Positions 9,999 through 17,954 of a stretch of DNA of 27,289 nucleotides are shown piece after piece. Positions within the stretch are counted from its first letter, which is position 1. Each line of letters opens with the position of its first letter. The notes under the pieces are model-generated. The model ran no database searches, was not told the DNA's origin, and saw only the letters and a list, made by a program, of their open reading frames with translations. The translations under genes were made by a program, and so were the position numbers. The stretch is from Asterionellopsis glacialis (taxonomy: Eukaryota > Bacillariophyta > Plagiogrammaphyceae > Rhaphoneidales > Asterionellopsidaceae), in NCBI GenBank assembly GCA_014885115.2, contig WKLE02003942.1, positions 1 to 27,289 of the forward strand, given 5' to 3'.

Positions 9999-11476
9999 TT
10001 ACTCTGGACGAGCATTGCGTGTATCCACTGCTGCCATTGCATCCAGGACAATTCGCACTTCCCCAAGCATCCTCAATACATCTGATCTCAGTTGCTCTAC
10101 ACCAGTTCCATCATGAATACTCAGTTTAATGTATGGAGCCCCATCCAAAATGTCTTCAAGCTCTTCCAAAGCACCGTCGACCACACCCAAATCGTATTTG
10201 GAGACAACATCAATCCAGGGTCGGCGAGGGAATCTGGCTCGTACTTCTCTACGGAGCTGCAACTGATCGGCTACACTAGAACATTTGTCTCCAGCACCCC
10301 CACTCAAGTCCATGACATACATCACAGCAGTTGGCAAGTGCTGCATAGCAGCTAAAGTTAGAGATTCCATCTCATTCCGTTCATCATCAGGCCGGACTAG
10401 AAGTCCTGGTGAATCCATAACTTGACATAATTGAGAGAATGCATATTTTCCCATAGTAACGTCCATTGCCTCCTGCCCTGGTTTTCTATCAACAGATGGT
10501 ACTACAGCTTTGGCAATAGCTTCATTATCACTCCAAAATACCTCGACATGTCCAAGAGTCATCCCACGAGTCGTGAAGGGGTAGTTGTTCACTTCTGGAG
10601 TAGCCGACGAAATTTCTCTGACGATAGATGATTTTCCAACATTAGGTGCTCCAACTAAAACAACTGCAGGGGTGTCCAATCGGACCACAGGAGCACCTCG
10701 TAGAGAGCGTTGAACATCTAAGATTCCGCTGACCGCAGGAGCTGCAAGAACATCGTAAAGTTCCAACAAGCTATCCTGACCTTCTTGTGCAGCGTCACTA
10801 GCTTCACGAGCTGTCTCAGCACTCTTTACCTTAGCAATCCAATCCTTCCCTGAAGCTAATATTTCTTTTCGAGCTTCATGGATGTCATCTTATTAATTTC
10901 GAATATGAATAGAAATAAATCAAATGTAAGTCTGCATCACCCAAGTCCTTTCAATGTGCCTCATACGGCGCCCACCAAAGAAATATGACGTCACTCACCT
11001 AGTACAATACTGATTGTTAATCCATCCCGCTTTTGACGCGACCTGGCTGTTAAATCAGCAACAACACGTTCAAATGGATGCAATCGACGCCATTCGCTTT
11101 TGTACCCGTTTACCAAATCACGGAGAGGAACACAAAGAGCTTGTGAGAGCTCATTTATAGTTTCAGCTCCATGTTTCCGTGCTCGATTGCGTGCATTTTT
11201 AACCGAAGTGTCAGCTGTGATCCTACGTGCACTCTTTTTGGCTCTGTCCATTAACTCTTTTGGAGCTTTTACTACAGGTAATCTCCGCAAACCTCCTGTA
11301 TTGGATTTCTTTACATTCGACTTTGCTGATTTCGTCGTTGCGGAGGCATTCTTCGCGAAAATGGCAAGTGATCTGCTTGCTGATGTACGACTACATCTAG
11401 AGTAGGAAGTAAAAGCTGAGACCAATGATATCATTGCAATGAAAGAAATCCAACAGCGGCTTAACTGTTGCACCAT
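9999..11476 (-). CDS. Plastid-targeted NOG1-like GTPase (two exons)
   Basis: Two exons, 11476-10999 and 10888-9999, join to 455 codons. The 110-nt intron has a GTGAGT donor and AATAAG acceptor in phase 1. Residues 1-21 are a signal peptide ending VSAF (Phe22), the ASAFAP-type junction of diatom plastid presequences, followed by a Ser/Arg-rich transit peptide. The NOG1 N-terminal helical region (from about 125) leads to the GTPase: P-loop GAPNVGKSS at 239-247, PFTTRGM switch I, DSPGL at 318-322 with the RPDDERNEME segment, DLSG, and SKYD at 389-392 in the G4 position. The protein probably helps mature the plastid large ribosomal subunit, by analogy with NOG1/Obg-type GTPases. Longer reading frames upstream begin at a TTG, so the ATG at 11476 is the start. 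The gene is divergent from the oxidoreductase gene. Confidence 0.88.
10889..10998 (-). other. Intron of the NOG1-like gene
   Basis: This is a 110-nt phase-1 intron with donor GTGAGT and acceptor ATAAG. Joining the exons gives continuous family sequence (TISIVL-D-DIHEARKEI). Without splicing the frame stops two codons into the intron (GGT GAG TGA). Confidence 0.9.
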
Positions 11477-11897
11477 GTTGAAAACTTGAACACGCTGTTG
11501 AAAGTGATGCTGAGTGATGATGAGTGCGATGAAAACTGCCAAGGAACAAAAAAACCATCATAAACACAGTATTTCTGTATTTTACGATGATGGGTGAGGG
11601 GTGAGGGTGAGAGCCCAGGGAAAGCAGTGAGACAGCCAGACGGGCGCACTATCTAGTCCTATCCTCAACTCTAACTTATATGATACTCCCTTGCTGATAT
11701 CTGTAGGTGCGACTGTTGGCATGTGCAGTGCGGTGTTCCAACAGCCTGTTTCGGTTCACAAAATGCCATGACGCTGGGACGGATCGGAAAGGACAATAAG
11801 CTACGCTATTATTGCTTACCCAGATTTGTTCCCAAGAACCAAGCACCGAGCAGACTTAGACGGCGCAATAACGAAGTAATTTGGTAGTAATTCGCTA
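11477..11897. promoter_or_regulatory. Bidirectional upstream region between NOG1-like and oxidoreductase genes
   Basis: This 421-bp region lies between two divergent start codons and must contain both promoters. It has no TATAAA box that I can place confidently for either gene. It includes a GGTGAGGGGTGAGGGTGAG stretch at about 11593-11611 and no coding signal. Confidence 0.45.
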
Positions 11898-13292
11898 ATG
11901 ATATCACAAGGTCGAATGCGCAGAATTTTTGTTTTCGTTTTTTACACTTTTCCTGTAATTTTTGGTAGAACAACAAATAATTTTGGATTCATTTCAACTC
12001 CCCAAAGAATCGTTCCTAGTAAGATTCAACATCAACATATACTTTGCTACATTACGCAGAAGTCAAGCAGTAACAAAGCTAGATCGATGTCTCGCACACC
12101 TGTACCACTGGCGAACGCAAATATCCCCAACGACGCATTCTCAGAGTCTGCCAGTGAAACCACACTTCCAGTTGTTCGATGGGGTATTGTAGGTTTGGGT
12201 GATGTTTGTGCTGTGAAGGCTGGTCCGGCCTTTTATAAGGCGAATGGGTCTGAACTAGTTGCAGTGATGCGAAGAACACGGGGTGCAGCAAAGGCTTGGG
12301 TAGAAAACAATCTACCACCCGATGTAAGAAAAAATTGTAAAGGTTATGATAACTTGGATGATTTTCTTCACCGAAACGATGGAATTGATGCAGTTTATAT
12401 TGCAACTCCACCTGGGGCTCATTTAGAAATTGCTAAAAAGGTAGCAGCAGCAGGTATTCCTGCTTACATTGAGAAACCTGTAGGACGATGTGGTTGGGAA
12501 ACACAAGAGATTGCCAAGGCATTTGCTGACAAGGGACTTCCATTGTTCACAGCGTATGTGAGCCGTGCCTACGAACGAACAGCGACTATCCGAAGACTAA
12601 TTGGAGAAGAGCAGGTTTTGGGAAATAAAGTGACAAGCATCAAGTACATACTGCAGGGGTCCGACATGGCACGAGGGCTTGATCGGAAAGATGGACTTCC
12701 CTGGAGATTAGATGCTCATCAATCGGGTGGAGGCCTCGTCATGGACGTGGGTTGTCACGTTGTAGACCGCATTGATTTCATTTGCGGTCCCATTATCAAT
12801 GTTTCAGGTGAAGCCATGAACCGTCATAGTTCACAAACACAAGATGTTGAAGATTACGTTCAATTACGTGGTGAGATTGGTCCGTCCTCATGGGCAGCTA
12901 TTGATAGTGTGGGTGCTACTGTAGAATGCACTTGGGATTTTAGTGCTTCAAAGTCTTTTGATGAACTTGTCATCACAGGTCCAAATGGATCTCTACGAAT
13001 GGCTGCCATGAGTCCTTCTTTGCCAATTTTTGTTCTTGACGCAGATGGAAAGATTCTACAAGAAATCTCTTTTGAGACACCACAGCATGTCGCACAAGCA
13101 TTGATCCAAACAGTGACAAATGAATTGCTTGGTGTTACTCCGAAAGAATCTTCACCATCTCGTGGAAACAATGCTGTTAGAACATCGAGGGTGCTGGATG
13201 CAGCGTTAGATTCATACTATGGAGGACGTCAAGATGAATTTTGGAATAGATCAAGTACTTGGCCAGGTCGACTTCAAAATGGTAAATGGTAG
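11898..13292 (+). CDS. Gfo/Idh/MocA-family NAD(P)-dependent oxidoreductase
   Basis: A single-exon gene of 464 residues. The N-terminal 90 residues precede the enzyme and start with a hydrophobic segment (FVFVFYTFPVIF, residues 11-22), which suggests a signal peptide or membrane/organelle targeting; the in-frame ATG at 11916 is an alternative start. The Rossmann fold begins at WGIVGLGDV (95-103). The family signature EKPV is at 192-195, and the C-terminal substrate domain carries SGGGLVMDVGCHVVD (276-290) with Asp283 and His287 at the usual catalytic positions. These enzymes oxidise or reduce sugars, inositols, dihydrodiols or bile pigments using NAD(P). The substrate cannot be told from sequence. 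It is convergent with the coiled-coil gene, with stops 83 nt apart. Confidence 0.93.
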   Translation: MISQGRMRRIFVFVFYTFPVIFGRTTNNFGFISTPQRIVPSKIQHQHILCYITQKSSSNKARSMSRTPVPLANANIPNDAFSESASETTLPVVRWGIVGLGDVCAVKAGPAFYKANGSELVAVMRRTRGAAKAWVENNLPPDVRKNCKGYDNLDDFLHRNDGIDAVYIATPPGAHLEIAKKVAAAGIPAYIEKPVGRCGWETQEIAKAFADKGLPLFTAYVSRAYERTATIRRLIGEEQVLGNKVTSIKYILQGSDMARGLDRKDGLPWRLDAHQSGGGLVMDVGCHVVDRIDFICGPIINVSGEAMNRHSSQTQDVEDYVQLRGEIGPSSWAAIDSVGATVECTWDFSASKSFDELVITGPNGSLRMAAMSPSLPIFVLDADGKILQEISFETPQHVAQALIQTVTNELLGVTPKESSPSRGNNAVRTSRVLDAALDSYYGGRQDEFWNRSSTWPGRLQNGKW

Positions 13293-13375
13293 AATGACTT
13301 TATTATAAACGTTGTAACAAGCTGCTGAAGCTTGCCAAGATATCCTATATATGTTATGTCTAATTAAATGCAGGT

Positions 13376-15379
13376 TCAAACTCTTGCAATCTGGGCAGTC
13401 TCTTTTTTGCTCCAATTCGACATCGATTCGTCGATGTCTGCCAATGGGTCATCTTCTTTTTCAAGTATAGCATATTTTGGTTGTTCCGATACGCTTGAGT
13501 AGTTAAAAACTACTTCGTATTCTTCATTATCACTCTTACCATTTGACTTGGTAAGGTCGGTTACCAATTCACCTTCTAACTCTGTCAGCTTAGTAGCAAT
13601 TTTTTTTCGAAACGATGACCTTTGAGATATTTCGGGTGCCACTAGAGATTTGTTTCGAAGTTTGTTTAGATTTTGCTCCTGTGTTTGTGAAAGCGCAGAA
13701 TCTTTACCTACTTTCTTAGGAGGTAGTACTGATGGGTTGCTGATCTTGTTGCGTTTTTTCTTTTTCGACGCCGATGAGGATTTTTTCGACTTTTTTTGGA
13801 CACTTCGTTGTTTTGTCGTCCAAAAAGATTGTTCTTCATCAAGGACTTCTTCATTCAAAGGAGTTGCAGCAGCAAAGAATGCATCAAGTCCTGATAATTT
13901 CTTCTTATTAGTAGACTTGTTTTGACGAGAGTTACGTGAACTAAACGAATCTCTCTTATCCAGTTTTTCTTCTTCCAAAGGGGCTGACCTAGAAAGGAAA
14001 TTGTCAATACGACTTGCTGTTGTAGTTGTTGTATTTTCTTTTGTTCCTTTTTGCCTAGTAGTGGTACTACTGTAATCAGCAACACCGGAAGATTTCCATT
14101 TCATTTTGAGCTTTGCAAGTTCTTGATCCATTTCAGTTTGAATTTCAGAAATACTTGAATCGAGATTATATCGACTGTTTTGTGAAGACGCTACAGAAGA
14201 TGATGATGAAGAAATTTGAACTACTCCTGGATTGTATGAGTGAGTCGATCGTCCTTGATCTTGCAGACCTCCTCGATTTGGTCTATAAATATGTTGAGAC
14301 TGAGTAGAAAGTGCATTTTTCTTGGAAGTAGACTTGTTTTTTTCTGAAGAACGAGAAGGAGTCACCACTACAGTTTCATTCTCTAAATCAAGCATATGAA
14401 TAGCTGCTTCTGTTGAGATTTTGATTTTTTCTACAAACTCCCCAAGCATCCACGTATTTTTTCGTTTCTCCTTTGTATCCTCAATTTTAGGAGGGTTTGA
14501 GTTTTTCAAAACGGATTTACATGTGGGACACTTTTTCATTTTTTGTCTCAATTCTAGATTTTCTACAACTACCTTATTTCGTTCAAGCTTCATCTTTTTC
14601 AAATCAACTTCTAATCGTTTCTTTTCACTTTCAGTTTGTTCCTTTTGTTCCAGAGTTGCATTTAAGGTTGTTGTTCGTGTGGCTAATTCTCGTGATTGGT
14701 TTTGAAATCTTTGTTGAGCATCCGCATACTTCATCTCTAATTTGTCATACCGTAAAGCTGCATTCTCTTGAATACTCATAAGTGCTTGTCGACATCGACG
14801 TAGCTGAACCTTCAATTCAGCTGTTTCATTGATAGATGAACGTCGTCTACGTTCCGTCGATGATGGAGATTTGTCACTATTGTTCATGGGTGCCCAAGCC
14901 GGTGCCGAGTTGACAGAAACGTCACTCTCTTCACACGCACCAACCATACCTGATGTGATACTTGCATTCAATAATGGATCCAATACGCCCCCCAATTTTT
15001 GATTTCCTTGCTCCCCTGACATTGAGTCAACTGATGAGTCAAAGTCACTCGTAACGAATGACTTTGTATCACCATCGTCCACAACAATGCCACTTGGTGT
15101 TTCGGAACTATCTTGACGATGCTGAGGAAGAGGAGAGGAGGAGTCGGGTGTCACTAATGCATCACAGTAATCTCCAATGTCAGAGAATTCGCTTGATTGT
15201 TCCGACATGGCTCTTCTCCTTCTGTTACCGCTAGCGGTGGTAACCTTATCTGCCATTCGCAATAGCAGTTCTGCCTTACTACGAGATTCATCCATGTTTT
15301 CTCTCGCTGGTTCGACACTCTCAGTTGTTGATGCTTCGGCTGCTGTGGAACGAGGAGACGCTTTTTTTTTGTTTCGCAT
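13376..15379 (-). CDS. Hypothetical coiled-coil protein with duplicated C-terminal motif
   Basis: A single-exon gene of 667 residues, highly charged and Ser-rich, with no signal peptide or membrane segment. Residues 185-283 form a long predicted coiled coil (heptad-like Leu/Ala with many Lys/Glu/Gln). A single CPTCKS pair follows at 284-289, which is half of a zinc-knuckle and may be incidental. The rest looks disordered (Ser, Thr, Lys runs). Two copies of a motif with the pattern D-x-F-x-x-x-x-x-P-L-x-E-E-x-L-D-x-x-x-S-F lie at 459-479 and 499-519, exactly 40 residues apart. Lys-rich tracts at 523-545 could be nuclear localisation signals. No known family was recognised; cytoskeletal, centrosomal or nuclear roles are only guesses. 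Confidence 0.85.
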   Translation of the reverse strand: MRNKKKASPRSTAAEASTTESVEPARENMDESRSKAELLLRMADKVTTASGNRRRRAMSEQSSEFSDIGDYCDALVTPDSSSPLPQHRQDSSETPSGIVVDDGDTKSFVTSDFDSSVDSMSGEQGNQKLGGVLDPLLNASITSGMVGACEESDVSVNSAPAWAPMNNSDKSPSSTERRRRSSINETAELKVQLRRCRQALMSIQENAALRYDKLEMKYADAQQRFQNQSRELATRTTTLNATLEQKEQTESEKKRLEVDLKKMKLERNKVVVENLELRQKMKKCPTCKSVLKNSNPPKIEDTKEKRKNTWMLGEFVEKIKISTEAAIHMLDLENETVVVTPSRSSEKNKSTSKKNALSTQSQHIYRPNRGGLQDQGRSTHSYNPGVVQISSSSSSVASSQNSRYNLDSSISEIQTEMDQELAKLKMKWKSSGVADYSSTTTRQKGTKENTTTTTASRIDNFLSRSAPLEEEKLDKRDSFSSRNSRQNKSTNKKKLSGLDAFFAAATPLNEEVLDEEQSFWTTKQRSVQKKSKKSSSASKKKKRNKISNPSVLPPKKVGKDSALSQTQEQNLNKLRNKSLVAPEISQRSSFRKKIATKLTELEGELVTDLTKSNGKSDNEEYEVVFNYSSVSEQPKYAILEKEDDPLADIDESMSNWSKKETAQIARV

Positions 15380-16013
15380 CCTCTACAACATAGTCCGACA
15401 CGAAGAGTGCGTTTGTAGTTTTTGCTAGCGAATTATTGTCACCTTGACTCTTAAACAGGTTGGTTACAACACTCTGGAACTACAGTACTTGGGTGCGTTT
15501 TTTGTATGTGTGGGGTAGTGTCAAGATCAGAAAGTCTCGCTGCGGAGAAGAAAATTTCGCACTAAGAACTAAAAAGAACCAAAACCATGCACTTGTGTGG
15601 CGAGAATCCAGTGGTCATTCTATTTATTTAATGGTCCGAGTCACGACCAATACATATGATGATAAATACAATATGAATTCAGAGGTACTTTATTTTTTCA
15701 ATATATTATATATATATGATGAAAAGAATTTATCCGTGATCATGAAGAATTTTCCTTGGTCGTTCCAAATAATCTTCAAATCTGCTTTACGGCTTTGTAC
15801 GTACAAACAGTGTCTTGTAAATAACAATTATTAAATATTGATACCGTCGAAAACAGACAACACATCCTCTCTCCCACGAACCTTTTTCCCAAGCGTTCTT
15901 GTATCTGAACATCATCCGGAGGAGCAGCAAGCTGTACTTGCAAAATGTACGAAGACCTAACAGGTAATATCATACCTGGTAGCAGGTATAATATGAGTTA
16001 ACACTTCTTATTA
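15380..16013. other. Intergenic between the coiled-coil gene and the MITE
   Basis: No gene is supported. The part next to 15379 should be the promoter and 5' UTR of the minus-strand coiled-coil gene. An inverted repeat ATACCTG-GTAG-CAGGTAT at 15972-15989 sits just before the transposon-like element and belongs to the TACCTGGTA word group seen in other noncoding parts. Confidence 0.5.
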
Positions 16014-16056
16014 GGGTGTCCGGGCATCAAATCGCCACTCAAATGCGCGCCCACTG
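16014..16056 (+). repeat. Left terminal inverted repeat of the MITE
   Basis: Reads GGGTGTCCGGGCAT, a variable segment, then ACTCAAATGCGCGCCCACT. It matches the reverse complement of the right end, with differences confined to the middle. Confidence 0.85.
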
Positions 16057-16142
16057 ACATCCCAGTTTTTGAAAAGGCCCGGAAGAAACCCGGATATTCG
16101 TGATTCAAAAGTGGCGATTTGCAGATGTGGCGCAGTCAAAGT

Positions 16143-16175
16143 GCCACTTTTGCATCAAATCGATGCAAAAGTGGC
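16143..16175. repeat. 14-bp perfect hairpin inside the MITE
   Basis: GCCACTTTTGCATC and GATGCAAAAGTGGC are exact reverse complements separated by five bases (AAATC). A transcript of either strand would fold into a tight stem-loop. Confidence 0.92.
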
Positions 16176-16194
16176 GCTGGTAGAATCTACACAA

Positions 16195-16245
16195 GACATA
16201 CCGGAATGGCGCTGGTAGAATTCTACCAGCGCCATTTGGTATGTC
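16195..16245. repeat. 51-bp near-perfect palindrome inside the MITE
   Basis: The core TGGCGCTGGTAGAA is followed at once by its exact reverse complement (28 bp, 16207-16234). Outer arms GACATACC and GGTATGTC extend the symmetry, with a small mismatch and a one-base length difference between them. There is no loop, so the DNA could extrude a cruciform. Related CCAGCGCCA words recur at 16293-16301. Confidence 0.92.
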
Positions 16246-16438
16246 AAAAAAACGGCATGTTTCTCCCTCCGACAGAATCGGAAAAGAAGATTCCAGCGCC
16301 ACAACCAAATTCTTTACTACCCACGTACTGCTAGATTGGTTTGCTGCTGCATATATCTGCGTAGGTCTTTGGCACTGTACTCTAGAAGAAAAAAATATCG
16401 ACGTTAACGACATCGACAACAATCATCCTCACAAATAA

Positions 16439-16466
16439 TGAACAAGAACAAGAACAAGAACAAGAC
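16439..16466 (+). repeat. (GAACAA)n hexanucleotide microsatellite
   Basis: About four tandem GAACAA units lie inside the MITE interior. They have no coding context and are probably a slippage product. Confidence 0.85.
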
Positions 16467-16595
16467 GACATCCATCATCATCGATGTCTTCTTTTTTCTC
16501 TTCCTGTAAAAAGGAGTTATGAAAATACAGTCCAGGTACTGTACCCCTGTTGGCTGTCAGACAGAATCTCACTTTTCCAAAATGGATAAGAACTT

Positions 16596-16634
16596 GGGCG
16601 CGCATTTGAGTTGTCGCAGATTTGCCCGGACACC
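16596..16634 (-). repeat. Internal copy of the MITE right terminal repeat
   Basis: GGGCGCGCATTTGAGTTGTC followed by GCAGATTTGCCCGGACACC repeats the right end of the element (16731-16769) exactly 135 bp earlier, with one base difference in the 39-bp overlap. It points to nested or successive insertion, or to a rearranged end. Confidence 0.9.
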
Positions 16635-16730
16635 AGTCATCAAAACCAAATGCGCGATCTCGTCAAATGCACGCCCAACTGCCAAAAAACGCTGCCACCC
16701 AATTTTCGATTTAGAAATCGGGGAACAAGT

Positions 16731-16769
16731 GGGCGCGCATTTGAGTTGTCGCAAATTTGCCCGGACACC
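16731..16769 (-). repeat. Right terminal inverted repeat of the MITE
   Basis: Ends in TTTGCCCGGACACC followed by the TTA flank. It is an inverted copy of the left end at 16014-16056. Confidence 0.85.
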
Positions 16770-17954
16770 TTAATATACCTGGAAATTGGAGTCCTACATA
16801 ATCCCTATGTATCATCTATGCACAGTACAAAATGTACTTCAACTTGATGTACTTGAGCTTATTCCAGTACTTAGTTTTTGTCATCGAATTCCGGACAGAT
16901 GTTCTTACTGGTAGTTAGTAGTATGCAATGCCTTTTTCCTTTTCATATCCAATATAAACGTATTATATAATCGACTGCTAAATGTTCACTGAATGAAGAT
17001 ATTCAGATACGAATATATTTTCAGGCTTTGAGAAAGTTGACAAGGTTTTTCAGCCGTTGCATGTTCGCATTGCAGTACCGCTATCATCAACTAGTCTACC
17101 CTTCGTTCGAACCTCCGATGTCAGACCTTCATGTTCACTTTTTGTATATACTGAAATAAATCTGCAATTCTGCTGGGAAGGACATTTACAGATTCTTGAT
17201 CACTCAGGATTCATCAAATTACTAAGTAATGTATAACACAATAATTAATTATTTCGCTTGATCTTAGGCGTCTTAGTTACTTAACGGAATGAAACGCACT
17301 GGACTAGTCGACTACTTGCGTGGATGCAGAAATACCTAAACTTACCGGTACTGGTACTAATACAGATACTTATTTACTGTACTTTTTTGTGTGAAGGAAT
17401 TGTATTTTGACGAAAATTACGTGAATTCTACTGGTTAGGGTTTACACGGACAGGTACTGAATCTCGAAGGCTGCTATTCTCTCATAATGCGATTAAGGAA
17501 AGTTCAACAGATACAAGCACCAAGGGCCTTTCCGGTGAAATTTTTGTTTCTAATTTATTTGTACCCTGACCTCGCTATTTTCATACAGGGAAAGCAGTTA
17601 TACCGTACTTTGAACTTCCATGAAACAGTAGAGGCCTACTGGTAACACTCGTATTCCTTTAACTAAAAATAAAAATTGAACCCGAGAGAAACTGACACAT
17701 TAAACGTTAGACTACCTTTTTTTGGATTGACCCCCCCACTCTCTCCCTCTCGAAAAGCAAGTCTTCAGTGAACAACTCAGCTCCAGCAATTTCGAAGATA
17801 CCAAACACGACAAACCTTAGGTCTTGGGAACACCATACGGGACTTGAGAAGCGATCAGCGAACCAAGTCATCAAGGAAAGACTACAAGCTGTTGTCTTTG
17901 TCTAGAGGGTACGGCTCCGACAAAACACAACAGCACAGGCTGCTTCTCCCTATA
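16770..17954. other. Intergenic upstream of the second coiled-coil gene
   Basis: AT-rich, with TACCTGG at 16776, ACCGGTACTGGTACT-type words near 17346 and no supported gene. A pyrimidine-rich tract (CCCCCCCACTCTCTCCCTCTC) near 17731-17751 lies about 200 nt before the start codon and may be part of the promoter or 5' UTR of the downstream gene. Confidence 0.5.

Larger units (their letters stand above)
16014..16769. mobile_element. PIF/Harbinger-like MITE with nested terminal repeats
   Basis: The element begins GGGTGTCCGGGCA and ends TGCCCGGACACC. Its left and right ends (about 43 bp each) are inverted copies, matching over the outer 12 bp and again over ACTCAAATGCGCGCCCACT. It is flanked by TTA on both sides (16011-16013 and 16770-16772). 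This fits the 3-bp TWA target duplication and G-rich ends of PIF/Harbinger elements. No transposase is encoded, so it would be a non-autonomous MITE of 756 bp. An extra copy of the right terminal repeat lies inside at 16596-16634, followed by a partial left-end-like copy, so the element looks composite. Classification rests on ends and target site only. Confidence 0.72.

Noticed and set aside
11477..11542. Upstream extension of the NOG1-like frame
   Set aside because: It begins at TTG, not ATG, and would displace the signal peptide that precedes the VSAF junction.
15972..15989. Inverted repeat next to the MITE considered as part of its terminal repeat
   Set aside because: It lies outside the TTA flank and matches the widespread TACCTGGTA words, not the element ends.
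17844..17954. Upstream extension of the second coiled-coil gene
   Set aside because: The extension begins at TTG; the first ATG in frame is at 17955.
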